From JANNRA01 sp031401035 (GTDB lineage: Bacteria > Desulfobacterota > Binatia > HRBIN30 > CADEER01): DNA of 25,680 nucleotides. Shown here piece by piece: positions 1-7,445 of the stretch; the stretch's first letter is position 1, and each line of letters starts with the position of its first letter. The stretch is taken from positions 1 through 25,680 of the forward strand of contig JANNRA010000064.1 of NCBI GenBank assembly GCA_031401035.1, read 5' to 3'. The notes beneath the pieces are model-generated. The model was not told the DNA's origin. It saw only the letters and a program-made list of their open reading frames with translations, and ran no database searches. The translations under genes and the position numbers were made by a program.

Positions 1-44
1 CGCCGACGGGGCGGCGCCCTCCAGGGGAGTCGGACAAACCTTTC

Positions 45-49
45 CAGGA
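45..49 (+). promoter_or_regulatory. Ribosome binding site of the aldehyde dehydrogenase gene
   Basis: An AGGAG sequence lies seven bases before the ATG at 57 and fixes that start. The rest of bases 1-56 shows no clear promoter and may be the tail of an intergenic region cut by the window edge. Confidence 0.7.
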
Positions 50-56
50 GCGAGAC

Positions 57-1517
57 ATGCAGACGCACAGCAAGCTGTTCATCGATGGCGCGTGGGTCGC
101 GCCGGCCACCGACGCGATGATCGAGGTCATCTCGCCGCACACCGAGGCGGTGATCGCGCGTGTCGCCGAGGCGCGCGAGGCGGACGTCGACCGCGCCGTC
201 GCCGCCGCGCGCACGGCATTCGACAGCGGCCCGTGGCCGCGCCTGTCGGCGCTCGAGCGCGGCGAGGCGATGAGCCGCCTGGTCGCCGCCCTGCAGGCGC
301 GCAGCGAGATCATGGCGACGACGATCACCGCCGAGATGGGCTCGCCGTGCCTGTTCTCGCAGCTCGGTCAGGTGATGGCGTCGAACATGGTGCTCGACTA
401 CTACGCCAACCTGGCGCGCACGTACGCTTTCGAGGACGTGCGCCAGGGCATGCTCGGCCCGGTGCTGGTGCGGCGCGAGCCGGTCGGCGTCGTCGCCGCC
501 ATCGTGCCGTGGAACGTGCCGCAGTTCGTCATCATGCTGAAGCTCGGCCCCGCCCTGGCGGCCGGCTGCACGGTGGTGCTCAAGCCGGCGCCGGAGACGC
601 CGCTCGACGCGGTGCTGCTGGCCGACGCGATCATCGAGGCCGGCCTGCCGCCGGGCGTCGTCAACATCCTGCCCGCCGGCCGCGAGGTGGGCGAGTACCT
701 GGTCCGCCACGCCGGCATCGACAAGGTCAGCTTCACCGGCAGCACCGCCGCCGGGCGCCGCATCGCCGCCGTGTGCGGCGAGCAGCTCAAGCGCGTGACG
801 CTCGAACTGGGCGGCAAGTCGGCGGCCATCGTCCTCGACGACGCCGACCTCGACAGCACCGTCGGCGGCCTGCTGCCGGCGGCGATCATGAACAACGGCC
901 AGGCCTGCGCGGCGCAGACGCGCATCCTGGCGCCGCGTCGGCGCTACGCCGAGGTCGCCGAGGCGCTCACCGCCGCGATCGGCGCCATCGGGGTGGGCGA
1001 TCCGGCCGACCCGTCCAACATGTGCGGGCCGCTGGTCGCGTCGCGCCAGCGCGACCGCGTCGAGGGCTACATTCGCGCCGGCCGCGACGAGGGCGCGCGC
1101 GTCGCCGTCGGCGGCGGCCGCCCGGCGAGCCAGCAGACCGGCTGGTACGTCGAGCCGACGCTGTTCGTCGACGTCACCAACCAGATGCGCATCGCCCGCG
1201 AAGAGATCTTCGGGCCGGTGGTGGTGCTGATCCCCTTCGAGGACGAAGCCGACGCGGTGCGCATCGCCAACGATTCCGACTACGGCCTGTCGGGCTCGGT
1301 GTGGACCGCCGACGTCGATCGCGGCCTCGATGTGGCGCGCCGTGTGCGCACCGGCACCTACACCGTCAACGGCTTCATGATGGACTTCTCGGCGCCGTTC
1401 GGCGGCTACAAGGCGTCCGGCATCGGCCGCGAGCTCGGCCCCGAGGGGCTACAGGCCTACCTGGAGTCGAAGTCGATCTGCCTGCCGATGGGCTATACGC
1501 CGACGCTGGCGAGCTGA
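57..1517 (+). CDS. NAD(P)-dependent aldehyde dehydrogenase
   Basis: A cytosolic enzyme of the ALDH superfamily that oxidises an aldehyde to the carboxylic acid with NAD(P). The 486 residues match the usual family length. The family motifs are all visible: PWN with oxyanion Asn153, Lys176 in VLKPAPE, the cofactor-loop FTGST at 226-230, the general base Glu250 in LELGG, the catalytic Cys284 in NNGQACAAQ, and EEIFGPV near residue 380. The start has a good AGGAG upstream. It is the first gene of a run with a PsiE-like membrane protein and an M20 peptidase, with only short gaps between them. The physiological aldehyde cannot be read from the sequence; the general sequence type resembles medium-chain or aromatic aldehyde dehydrogenases. 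Superfamily assignment is secure, substrate unknown. Confidence 0.95.
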   Translation: MQTHSKLFIDGAWVAPATDAMIEVISPHTEAVIARVAEAREADVDRAVAAARTAFDSGPWPRLSALERGEAMSRLVAALQARSEIMATTITAEMGSPCLFSQLGQVMASNMVLDYYANLARTYAFEDVRQGMLGPVLVRREPVGVVAAIVPWNVPQFVIMLKLGPALAAGCTVVLKPAPETPLDAVLLADAIIEAGLPPGVVNILPAGREVGEYLVRHAGIDKVSFTGSTAAGRRIAAVCGEQLKRVTLELGGKSAAIVLDDADLDSTVGGLLPAAIMNNGQACAAQTRILAPRRRYAEVAEALTAAIGAIGVGDPADPSNMCGPLVASRQRDRVEGYIRAGRDEGARVAVGGGRPASQQTGWYVEPTLFVDVTNQMRIAREEIFGPVVVLIPFEDEADAVRIANDSDYGLSGSVWTADVDRGLDVARRVRTGTYTVNGFMMDFSAPFGGYKASGIGRELGPEGLQAYLESKSICLPMGYTPTLAS

Positions 1518-1529
1518 TCGCCCGCGTCC

Positions 1530-1534
1530 GGAGG
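1530..1534 (+). promoter_or_regulatory. Ribosome binding site of the PsiE-like gene
   Basis: GGAGG nine bases before the ATG at 1544. It settles the start of the small membrane protein inside a much longer open frame that begins at 92 and is only a shadow of the dehydrogenase gene. Confidence 0.75.
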
Positions 1535-1543
1535 ACCACGATA

Positions 1544-1987
1544 ATGGCAGGACTCGGCGATTCACCGGACCGTCTCTCGATCGGGCTGCGCGCCGTCATC
1601 CGCGCCGCCGTGCGGGCCCTCGCCGTCATGATGACGCTGCTGATCGTCGTCGGCGCCGTCGATGTGGCGTGGACGCTGTGGAACAAGATGGTCAACGCCA
1701 CGCCGATGTTCGTCCTGACGATGAGCGACATCCTCTCCACCTTCGGCGCCTTCATGGCGGTCCTGATTGCCGTCGAGATCTTCGTCAACATCACCATGTA
1801 CCTGCGCGACGATGTCATCCACGTGAAGATCGTCGTCGCGACGGCACTGATGGCGATCGCGCGGAAGGTGATCATCCTCGACTTCGACAAGGTCAGCGCC
1901 GAATACGTGTTCGGCATCGCGGCGGTGATCTTGGCCACCGGCCTCGCCTATTGGCTGGTCGGTCACACGCACGCCGGGCAGGAGTGA
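1544..1987 (+). CDS. PsiE-like small integral membrane protein
   Basis: A 147-residue protein with four predicted membrane segments (approximately residues 22-42, 60-82, 93-110 and 118-140). The segment content, the short charged stretch YLRDDVIHVKIVVATALMAI and the overall size fit the phosphate-starvation-inducible PsiE family, whose biochemical role is not known. It is preceded by GGAGG and starts 26 bp after the dehydrogenase stop. The next gene starts 5 bp after its own stop, so the three are probably one transcript. The PsiE name comes from sequence type only; nothing here shows phosphate control (no Pho box was recognised). Membrane location is certain from the hydrophobicity, function is not. 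Confidence 0.8.
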   Translation: MAGLGDSPDRLSIGLRAVIRAAVRALAVMMTLLIVVGAVDVAWTLWNKMVNATPMFVLTMSDILSTFGAFMAVLIAVEIFVNITMYLRDDVIHVKIVVATALMAIARKVIILDFDKVSAEYVFGIAAVILATGLAYWLVGHTHAGQE

Positions 1988-1992
1988 CGCAC

Positions 1993-3402
1993 ATGGACCT
2001 CGGCGCCACCCGCGCGGTGATCGACGCCGCCTGGCAGAGCAGCATCGTGCCGGCGCTCGAGCGCTACATCGAGATCCCCAACCAGTCGCCGGCCTTCGAT
2101 CCCGACTGGCAGCGCCACGGCCATATGGAGCGCGCCGTGCAACTCGTCGTCGAGTGGGTCCGCAGCCGCAACGTCCCCGGCCTCGCCGTCGAGGTCGTGC
2201 GCCTGGACGGGCGCACGCCGCTGCTGTGGCTGGAGCTGCCGGGCGACTCCGGCGATACCGCGCTGCTGTATGGGCATCTCGACAAGCAGCCGCCGATGGA
2301 GGGGTGGAGCGACGGGCTGGGGCCGTGGACGCCGGTGCTGCGCGACGGCAAGCTGTATGGCCGCGGCGGCGCCGACGACGGCTACGCCGCCTTCGCCAGC
2401 GTCGTCGCGCTCGAGGCGCTGCAGCGGCAGGGTGTGCCGCACGCCCGCTGCGTGGTGCTCATCGAGGCCTGCGAGGAGAGCGGCTCGACCGATCTGCCGG
2501 CCTATATCGAAGCGCTGGCCGAGCGCATCGGCACGCCGAGCCTGGTGGTGTGCCTCGATTCCGGCTGCGGCAACTACGAGCAGCTGTGGGTGACGACCTC
2601 CCTGCGCGGCCTGGTCGGCGGCACGCTCAGCGTCACCGTGCTCGACGAGGGCGTCCACTCCGGCGCCGCCAGCGGCGTCGTGCCGTCGAGCTTCCGCATC
2701 GCGCGGCAGCTCCTCAGCCGCCTCGAGGACGAACGCAGCGGCGCCATTCTGCCCGCCGCGCTGCACGTCGAGATTCCCGCCGAGCGTCGCGCCCAGGCGG
2801 CGGCGGCCGCCGCGGTGCTCGGCGCCGGCGTCGCCGGCGGCTTCCCGTTCGCCGGTGGGACGCGGCCGGTGAGCGACGACGTCACCGAGCAGCTGCTCAA
2901 CCGCACCTGGCGGCCGCAACTCGAGGTCACCGGCGCCGCCGGGCTGCCGGCCCTGGAACACGCCGGCAATGTGCTGCGTCCGACGACGACGCTGAAGCTC
3001 TCGCTGCGCCTGCCGCCGACGCTCGACGCCGGCGCGGCCGCGACGGCGCTACGGACGCTGCTCACCGCCGACGCGCCGCACGGCGCCGAGGTGCGCTTCA
3101 GCGCCGAGCAGGGGACCAGCGGCTGGAACGCGCCGCCGCTCGCCGCCTGGCTGGCCGAGTCGGCGGCGCGCGCTTCACACGCCTGCTTCGGCCGCGACGC
3201 CTGCTACCAGGGCGAGGGCGGCACCATCCCGTTCATGGCCATGCTCGGCGAGCGCTTCCCGCAGGCGCAGTTCGTCATCACCGGCGTCCTCGGCCCGCGT
3301 TCGAACGCGCACGGACCGAACGAATTCCTGCACCTCGCCACCGGCGCACGCCTGACGGCCTGCGTGGCGATGATCCTCGCCGACCACTACCGCGCCACCT
3401 GA
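1993..3402 (+). CDS. M20-family zinc metallopeptidase (ArgE/DapE/CPG2/dipeptidase type)
   Basis: A 469-residue cytosolic hydrolase of the M20 family, which cleaves dipeptides, N-acyl amino acids or related amides with two zinc ions. The metal and catalytic residues are in the expected order: His95-x-Asp97 in YGHLDKQPP, the bridging Asp in GRGGADDGYA (128/129), the paired glutamates in EACEESGS (160-162), Asp199 in CLDSG, and the C-terminal His in SNAHGPNEF. The dimerisation-type middle domain lies roughly at residues 205-330. The ATG at 1993 is preceded by GGAG inside the end of the PsiE-like gene, so translation is probably coupled. Whether its product feeds the aldehyde dehydrogenase is unknown. 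Family call is firm; the substrate (dipeptide or acyl amino acid) cannot be decided. Confidence 0.92.
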   Translation: MDLGATRAVIDAAWQSSIVPALERYIEIPNQSPAFDPDWQRHGHMERAVQLVVEWVRSRNVPGLAVEVVRLDGRTPLLWLELPGDSGDTALLYGHLDKQPPMEGWSDGLGPWTPVLRDGKLYGRGGADDGYAAFASVVALEALQRQGVPHARCVVLIEACEESGSTDLPAYIEALAERIGTPSLVVCLDSGCGNYEQLWVTTSLRGLVGGTLSVTVLDEGVHSGAASGVVPSSFRIARQLLSRLEDERSGAILPAALHVEIPAERRAQAAAAAAVLGAGVAGGFPFAGGTRPVSDDVTEQLLNRTWRPQLEVTGAAGLPALEHAGNVLRPTTTLKLSLRLPPTLDAGAAATALRTLLTADAPHGAEVRFSAEQGTSGWNAPPLAAWLAESAARASHACFGRDACYQGEGGTIPFMAMLGERFPQAQFVITGVLGPRSNAHGPNEFLHLATGARLTACVAMILADHYRAT

Positions 3403-3426
3403 GGGCCGCGCCGTCGGCGCGCGCCC
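3403..3426. terminator. Hairpin between convergent genes
   Basis: GGGC-CGCGCC, loop GTC, GGCGCG-c-GCCC forms a ten-pair GC stem with one bulged base directly after the peptidase stop and just before the stop of the opposite-strand adaptor gene. It could end transcription from both sides, but there is no T tract on either side, so intrinsic termination is not assured. Confidence 0.45.
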
Positions 3427-3431
3427 TGCCC

Positions 3432-4625
3432 CTACTCGGCGACGACGCGTTGGCCGTCGCGCAGGGCGACGTCGCCGAGGACCACCGTCTCGCCGCCGGC
3501 CAGGCCCGCGCCGATGCGCACCTTGCCGCCGACGTCACCGCGCGGCTCGACGCGCTGGCGGCGGGCGACACCGTCGGCGACCACCCAGACGATCGTGTCG
3601 CCGCTGGCGTCGCGCTGCACCGCCTCGGCCGGCACCAGCACCGCGGGCTCCTCCGGCGCGCCTCCGTCCGCCGGCGGCGGTTGCAGAAAGGTCACGCGGG
3701 CGCTCATGTCGGGCAGCAACTTCGCGTCCGGCTGCAGGATGTGTACCTCGACCTTGAGCGTGCCCTTCTGGCGATCGACCTGTGGGTAGAGCTTGATGAC
3801 GCGCGCCTCGTAGATCGCGTCGGGGTGCGAATCGGGCGTCACCTGGGCCGGCTGACCGAGGACGATGCGACCGAGATCGACCTCGTTGACGTCGACCTCG
3901 GCGCGCATGTCGGTGAGATTGGCCATGCGGATCAGATCGCCCGAGCCGGCGAACCCTCCGGGGACGGCGATTTCGCCCTCCTCCTTGAGCTTCGCCAGGA
4001 TGACGCCGTCGGCGGGGGCGCGTAGCGTCGTGTAGTCGAGATCGACGCGTGCGCCATCCAATCCGGCCTGCAGCTGGCCGATGCCGGCGCGCGCCACGGC
4101 GACCTTGTTCTCCAGGACGTCGAGTTCCTGTTGCGAGATCACCCCGGTGCCGCGCAGGGCGCGCCCGCGCGCCAGCTCGGAATCGGCCAGCGCCAGGGTG
4201 GCGCGCGCCGAGGCCAGTTGCGCCTCGATGCCGGCGACGCCGGCACGGTAGTCGCGGTCGTCGAGCTGCACCAGGGCGTCGCCCTTGCGGACGCTCTGCC
4301 CCTCCTCGACGAAGTAGCGGTCGATACGGCCCGGCACGCGTACGCCGATGGAGATGTAGCGGTCGCCGGTGACGACGTAGCCCGAACCGGAAAGCAGCGG
4401 CGCCGGGCCCGCCTGTGCGGCGGTGGCGCGCGCGGCGACGGCGACGCGCACCGGCAACGGGCGGGTCGCCCAGGCCCAGGTCGCGGCGCCGCCGCCGGCG
4501 AGCAGCAGCAGCAGCGCCGGCAGCAGCCAGCGCCGCGACCGCCGCGGCGCGCGTCGCACCGGCTCGCGATCGATGCGCAGCGATGCCAGGTCGGCGCGCA
4601 GCAGGTCTTCGCGTTCGGTGGTCAT
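3432..4625 (-). CDS. HlyD/MacA-type periplasmic adaptor (membrane fusion) protein
   Basis: A 397-residue inner-membrane-anchored periplasmic protein that would couple the ABC exporter encoded upstream to the outer membrane or envelope. It has a cytoplasmic basic N-terminus, one membrane anchor at about residues 33-52, a split barrel-sandwich (lipoyl-like) domain with GRIDRYFVEEGQSVRKGDAL near residues 99-117 and a returning half near YTTLRAPADGVILA, an alpha-helical hairpin between them, then beta-barrel and membrane-proximal domains. This is the domain order of RND/MacA adaptors. It is the last gene of the minus-strand export operon but lies 350 bp after the permease, the gap being filled by a palindromic repeat. 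The start has only a weak upstream GA-rich sequence. Adaptor identity is firm; substrate of the pump unknown. Confidence 0.9.
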   Translation of the reverse strand: MTTEREDLLRADLASLRIDREPVRRAPRRSRRWLLPALLLLLAGGGAATWAWATRPLPVRVAVAARATAAQAGPAPLLSGSGYVVTGDRYISIGVRVPGRIDRYFVEEGQSVRKGDALVQLDDRDYRAGVAGIEAQLASARATLALADSELARGRALRGTGVISQQELDVLENKVAVARAGIGQLQAGLDGARVDLDYTTLRAPADGVILAKLKEEGEIAVPGGFAGSGDLIRMANLTDMRAEVDVNEVDLGRIVLGQPAQVTPDSHPDAIYEARVIKLYPQVDRQKGTLKVEVHILQPDAKLLPDMSARVTFLQPPPADGGAPEEPAVLVPAEAVQRDASGDTIVWVVADGVARRQRVEPRGDVGGKVRIGAGLAGGETVVLGDVALRDGQRVVAE

Positions 4626-4711
4626 CGTTTCAAGACTCTAGCGGTGCGGAGGTCCCTTGTGGAGGGCGCCGCCCCGCGGTCGTGCGCGCAGCTTGCGAGT
4701 GGCCTGCCCCA

Positions 4712-4949
4712 GACGGATTGGTGGCGGCTGTGCAACGGGGACATGCTCGACCTCCTTGCGATCCCCTCACCCGGCTTTGCCCATGAAGTCGCGGATTGGT
4801 CCCGCTCAAGATCCCGTCACCCTGACCCTCTCCCTGCGGGCGAGGGGACCTTGTGATGCACCGCGCTACCCCAATGGGTCCCCTCTCCCGACGGGAGAGG
4901 GTCAGGGTGAGGGAGTCGCAGGAGCACCGATACCGAATCAACTGATTCA
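4712..4949 (+). repeat. Composite palindromic repeat element, copy A
   Basis: This element fills most of the 350-bp gap (4626-4975) between the permease and adaptor genes; I see no gene in that gap. It starts with GACGGATTGGTGGCGGCTG and runs into TGCAACGGGGACATG. It contains a 108-bp palindrome at 4810-4917 whose arms read GTCACCCTGACCCTCTCC and GGGAGAGGGTCAGGGTGA. It ends with GAATCAACTGATTCAC. The same left flank, palindrome and right end occur in inverted orientation at 19748-19938. Copy A has about 50 extra bases between flank and palindrome, bounded by a 13-base direct repeat (4760-4772 and 4810-4822, one mismatch). No transposase gene is present, so it looks like a non-autonomous repeat of REP/MITE type. 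Confidence 0.8.
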
Positions 4950-4975
4950 CGACACTATGTGGGTGAGTTCGATCA

Positions 4976-6154
4976 TCATGCCTTGCGCAGCGCCTCGATC
5001 GGACGCAGGCGCGCCGCACGCCAGGCCGGGCCGAGGCCGCCGGCGAGGCCGATGACGACGGCCAGCAGCAGTGCCGCGGCGAGATCGCCCGGCGCGATGC
5101 GCAGCGTGATGACGTTGGTGGTGAAGGTGCTGGCGCCGAAGGCAATGCCGCCGAGCAGCCAGCCGATGAGTTGCGCCAGCAGCAGCGCCAGCGCGGCGCC
5201 GAGCAGGAAGCCGAGGCAGGAGAGGGCGATCGCCTCGACCTGGAACGACCACAAGATGGCGCCGCGCGAGAAGCCGAGGGCGCGCAGCGTGCCGATCTCG
5301 CCGGTGCGCGCCTGCACCGAGGCGTACATCGTGTTTGCCGCGCCGAAGCCGGCGCCGATGCCGGCCAGCACGGCGATGCCGACGACCAGGATATAGAGCG
5401 CGTTGGCCGACTCGGCCTGCGTCGCGTAGTACTCCGACTCCGGCTGCGCTTCGATGGCGTAGCGCGGGTCGTCGTCGATGCGCTGCTCGAGCGCGCGCAT
5501 CGCTTCCGGGCTCGCCGCCCGCAGACGGATGCCGGAGTATGGGAACGGCCGCTTGGCGTCGTTGGCGAGTTGGCGCGCGTCCACCCACACCTCGCTCTCG
5601 AACGACGAGCCGCCGGACTCGAGCACGCCGACGACCTTCCAGCGGCCGCGCCCGAACTCGAGCTCGCTGCCGAGCTGGGCGCCCTGGTAGCGCCCCATGA
5701 CGCCCTTGCCGACCACCGCCTCGCCGGCGCTCGGTGTCAGCATGCGCCCCGCCGTGATGCGCACCTCGGAGTGCACCGCCAGCGCCATCGCCTCGACGCC
5801 GCGCACCAGCACGTTCTCGCGCCCGCCGTCGGCGGTGCGGAAGAACGGCTGCACCACCAGCTCCGGCGAGACCAGCGGTTGGTCCGTCGCGTCGCGGGCG
5901 ATGCCGTCGAGGTACTTCACCGCCTGATACGCCTCGATCGTGATCTGGCTCGAGCCGTCGTTGTCCGAGCCCTTGCGCATGACCACCAGGTTGAGCGGCT
6001 CGCCGCTGGTCACCAGGGTGCGCCGCAGGCTCGAGATCAGCGCCAGGAAGAGCGTGCACGCCACCACCACCAGGGCGACGACGCCGGCGGTCATGAGGCT
6101 GCGCGCCGGCCGCGCCAGCACGTTCTTGAGCGAGAAGGACAGTGGGAGCGTCAT
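4976..6154 (-). CDS. ABC transporter permease, FtsX/MacB type (second permease)
   Basis: A 392-residue inner membrane protein with the MacB/LolC-E layout: one membrane segment at about residues 20-44, a large periplasmic domain (about 45-265), and three C-terminal membrane segments of the FtsX domain (around 270-292, 318-345 and 355-375). Such permeases use ATP hydrolysis in the cytoplasm to drive movement of periplasmic or membrane substrates such as lipoproteins, lipids, peptides or drugs, rather than classical import. It probably pairs with the similar permease upstream and the ATPase at 7446-8192. The ATG at 6154 has no recognisable Shine-Dalgarno: the preceding bases are a T-rich run that follows the inverted repeat at 6172-6254. 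The open frame that extends to 6344 in another frame is a shadow. Confidence 0.9.
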   Translation of the reverse strand: MTLPLSFSLKNVLARPARSLMTAGVVALVVVACTLFLALISSLRRTLVTSGEPLNLVVMRKGSDNDGSSQITIEAYQAVKYLDGIARDATDQPLVSPELVVQPFFRTADGGRENVLVRGVEAMALAVHSEVRITAGRMLTPSAGEAVVGKGVMGRYQGAQLGSELEFGRGRWKVVGVLESGGSSFESEVWVDARQLANDAKRPFPYSGIRLRAASPEAMRALEQRIDDDPRYAIEAQPESEYYATQAESANALYILVVGIAVLAGIGAGFGAANTMYASVQARTGEIGTLRALGFSRGAILWSFQVEAIALSCLGFLLGAALALLLAQLIGWLLGGIAFGASTFTTNVITLRIAPGDLAAALLLAVVIGLAGGLGPAWRAARLRPIEALRKA

Positions 6155-6160
6155 GGCTAA

Positions 6161-6254
6161 GAAAGAAAAAACTCACACGGAGAAACGGAGTAACGGAGAG
6201 CGCAGAATCGTGCATGGGCTGCGCAGCCTCCGATGCTCCGTTGCTCCGTGTGAG
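6161..6254 (-). terminator. ACGGAG inverted repeat with T tract, terminator-like
   Basis: Two 27-base arms, 6172-6198 and 6228-6254, are near-perfect reverse complements (three to four mismatches) built from CTCACACGGAG and ACGGAG units. They enclose a 29-base loop that itself contains GCTGCGCAGC. Read on the minus strand, the stem is followed by TTTTTTCTTTCTT (6159-6171), the form of a strong intrinsic terminator. It lies 7 bp after the first permease stop and only 17 bp before the ATG of the second. It could end or attenuate the transcript inside the operon. The ACGGAG motif suggests an inserted repeat rather than a native terminator. Confidence 0.6.
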
Positions 6255-6261
6255 AGCCCTT

Positions 6262-7431
6262 TCAGAACACCTCGTGCAGGGTTTCGACCACCGATTTTCG
6301 CGCCGCGCCCCAGGACGGGACGATGCCCGACAACATGCCGACAAAGAGCGACAGGAAGACGCCCTGGACGATCACCGGCGCGGTGACGATGAAGCTGCCG
6401 AGCGGGCCGAGCGTCGGGCTCCAGCCAGCGGCGGCGCTGAGCAGGCTGGTGAGGCCGAAGGTGAGGCCGACGCCGAGCAGGCCGGCGGCGGTGGAGAGAA
6501 TCATCGCTTCGGCGAGCAGGGTGCCGAAGATCACCCGGCGCGGAAAGCCGATCGCCTTCATCACCGCCAGCTCGCCGGAGCGCTCGCGCACCGCCATCGA
6601 GGCGGTGTTGGCGGCGATGAAGACGATGCACAGCGCCACCAGACCGGTGACGATGAGCACGATGGTGACGAAGCCCTGCAGGCTGCCGAAGAAGTTCGAG
6701 AAGAAGCTCTTCTCGGTCTCGCTCGCCGTCTCCGCCTCGCTGTTGCGCGACAGCTCGTCGACGGTGCGCATGATGGCGTTCACCTTGTCCGGGCTCTCGG
6801 CCCGCACCCACACCATGCCGACGATACCCAGGCCCTCGGGGCGCCCGCTCGCCTTCAACGCCTCGTCGAGGTACTCGCGATTCAGCCACACGTAGGGGGC
6901 GCGGTCGTTGGGGATCTCGCCGACGATGCGCAGGTCGGCGTCGACCGGCCAGACGGTCGACTTGAGCGTGATGCGGTCGCCGATCTTCCAGTTGTACTTC
7001 TGCATCGTCTGTCGGCCGACGATGGCGCCGTCGCGGTAGCGCTGAAAGTCGGCGAGCTGCTCGGGCGCGATCTTGTAATCGGGCCAGACCGCGCCGATGT
7101 GCTCGGATTCGATGGCGAAGTTCGGGAAGGTCACGCGCCCCTGCTCCTCGAAGGCGCCGCCGAACCATACCTGGCCGGCCGCCGCCGCGACGCCGTCGAC
7201 CTGCCGCACCTTGCGCGTGAACGACGCCGGCATCGAGTAGACGATGCCGGCCTTGTTGTGGACCGAGATGCGGGTGTTGCTGGTCAGGTTGTCGAGCAGC
7301 GCGTCGAGACCGGCGGGCATGGTGAGCAGCAGGCACACCAGCGCCACGGCGAGCATGATCGCGCCGCCGGTCAGGGCGGTGCGCAGCTTGTTGCGGCCGA
7401 GGTTGGCGCGCACGAACCCGAACCACTTCAT
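6262..7431 (-). CDS. ABC transporter permease, FtsX/MacB type (first permease)
   Basis: A 389-residue inner membrane protein with an N-terminal membrane segment at about residues 15-37, a periplasmic domain (about 38-255) and three C-terminal membrane helices of FtsX type (about 260-285, 310-338 and 350-375). It begins MKWFGFVRANLGRNKLRTAL, the typical amphipathic start of this family, in which a short basic helix precedes the first membrane span. It lies 14 bp downstream of the ATPase gene and is probably translated from the same transcript. Together with the second permease it would form a heterodimeric Type VII (MacB/LolCDE-like) transporter. The two permeases share the fold but are clearly different in sequence, so they are not a recent duplication. 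Substrate unknown. Confidence 0.9.
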   Translation of the reverse strand: MKWFGFVRANLGRNKLRTALTGGAIMLAVALVCLLLTMPAGLDALLDNLTSNTRISVHNKAGIVYSMPASFTRKVRQVDGVAAAAGQVWFGGAFEEQGRVTFPNFAIESEHIGAVWPDYKIAPEQLADFQRYRDGAIVGRQTMQKYNWKIGDRITLKSTVWPVDADLRIVGEIPNDRAPYVWLNREYLDEALKASGRPEGLGIVGMVWVRAESPDKVNAIMRTVDELSRNSEAETASETEKSFFSNFFGSLQGFVTIVLIVTGLVALCIVFIAANTASMAVRERSGELAVMKAIGFPRRVIFGTLLAEAMILSTAAGLLGVGLTFGLTSLLSAAAGWSPTLGPLGSFIVTAPVIVQGVFLSLFVGMLSGIVPSWGAARKSVVETLHEVF

Positions 7432-7445
7432 GGTGCGCCCGCTCC

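Noticed and set aside
92..1543. Long plus-strand open frame covering the aldehyde dehydrogenase gene and joining the PsiE-like gene
   Set aside because: It is Arg/Gly-rich low-complexity translation typical of an off-frame in high-GC coding DNA; only the part from 1544 has a ribosome site and a sensible protein.
4630..5055. Small open frames across composite repeat copy A
   Set aside because: They are frames of the palindrome and its flank, with no ribosome site and no conservation as protein between copies A and B (copy B shifts frame in the middle).
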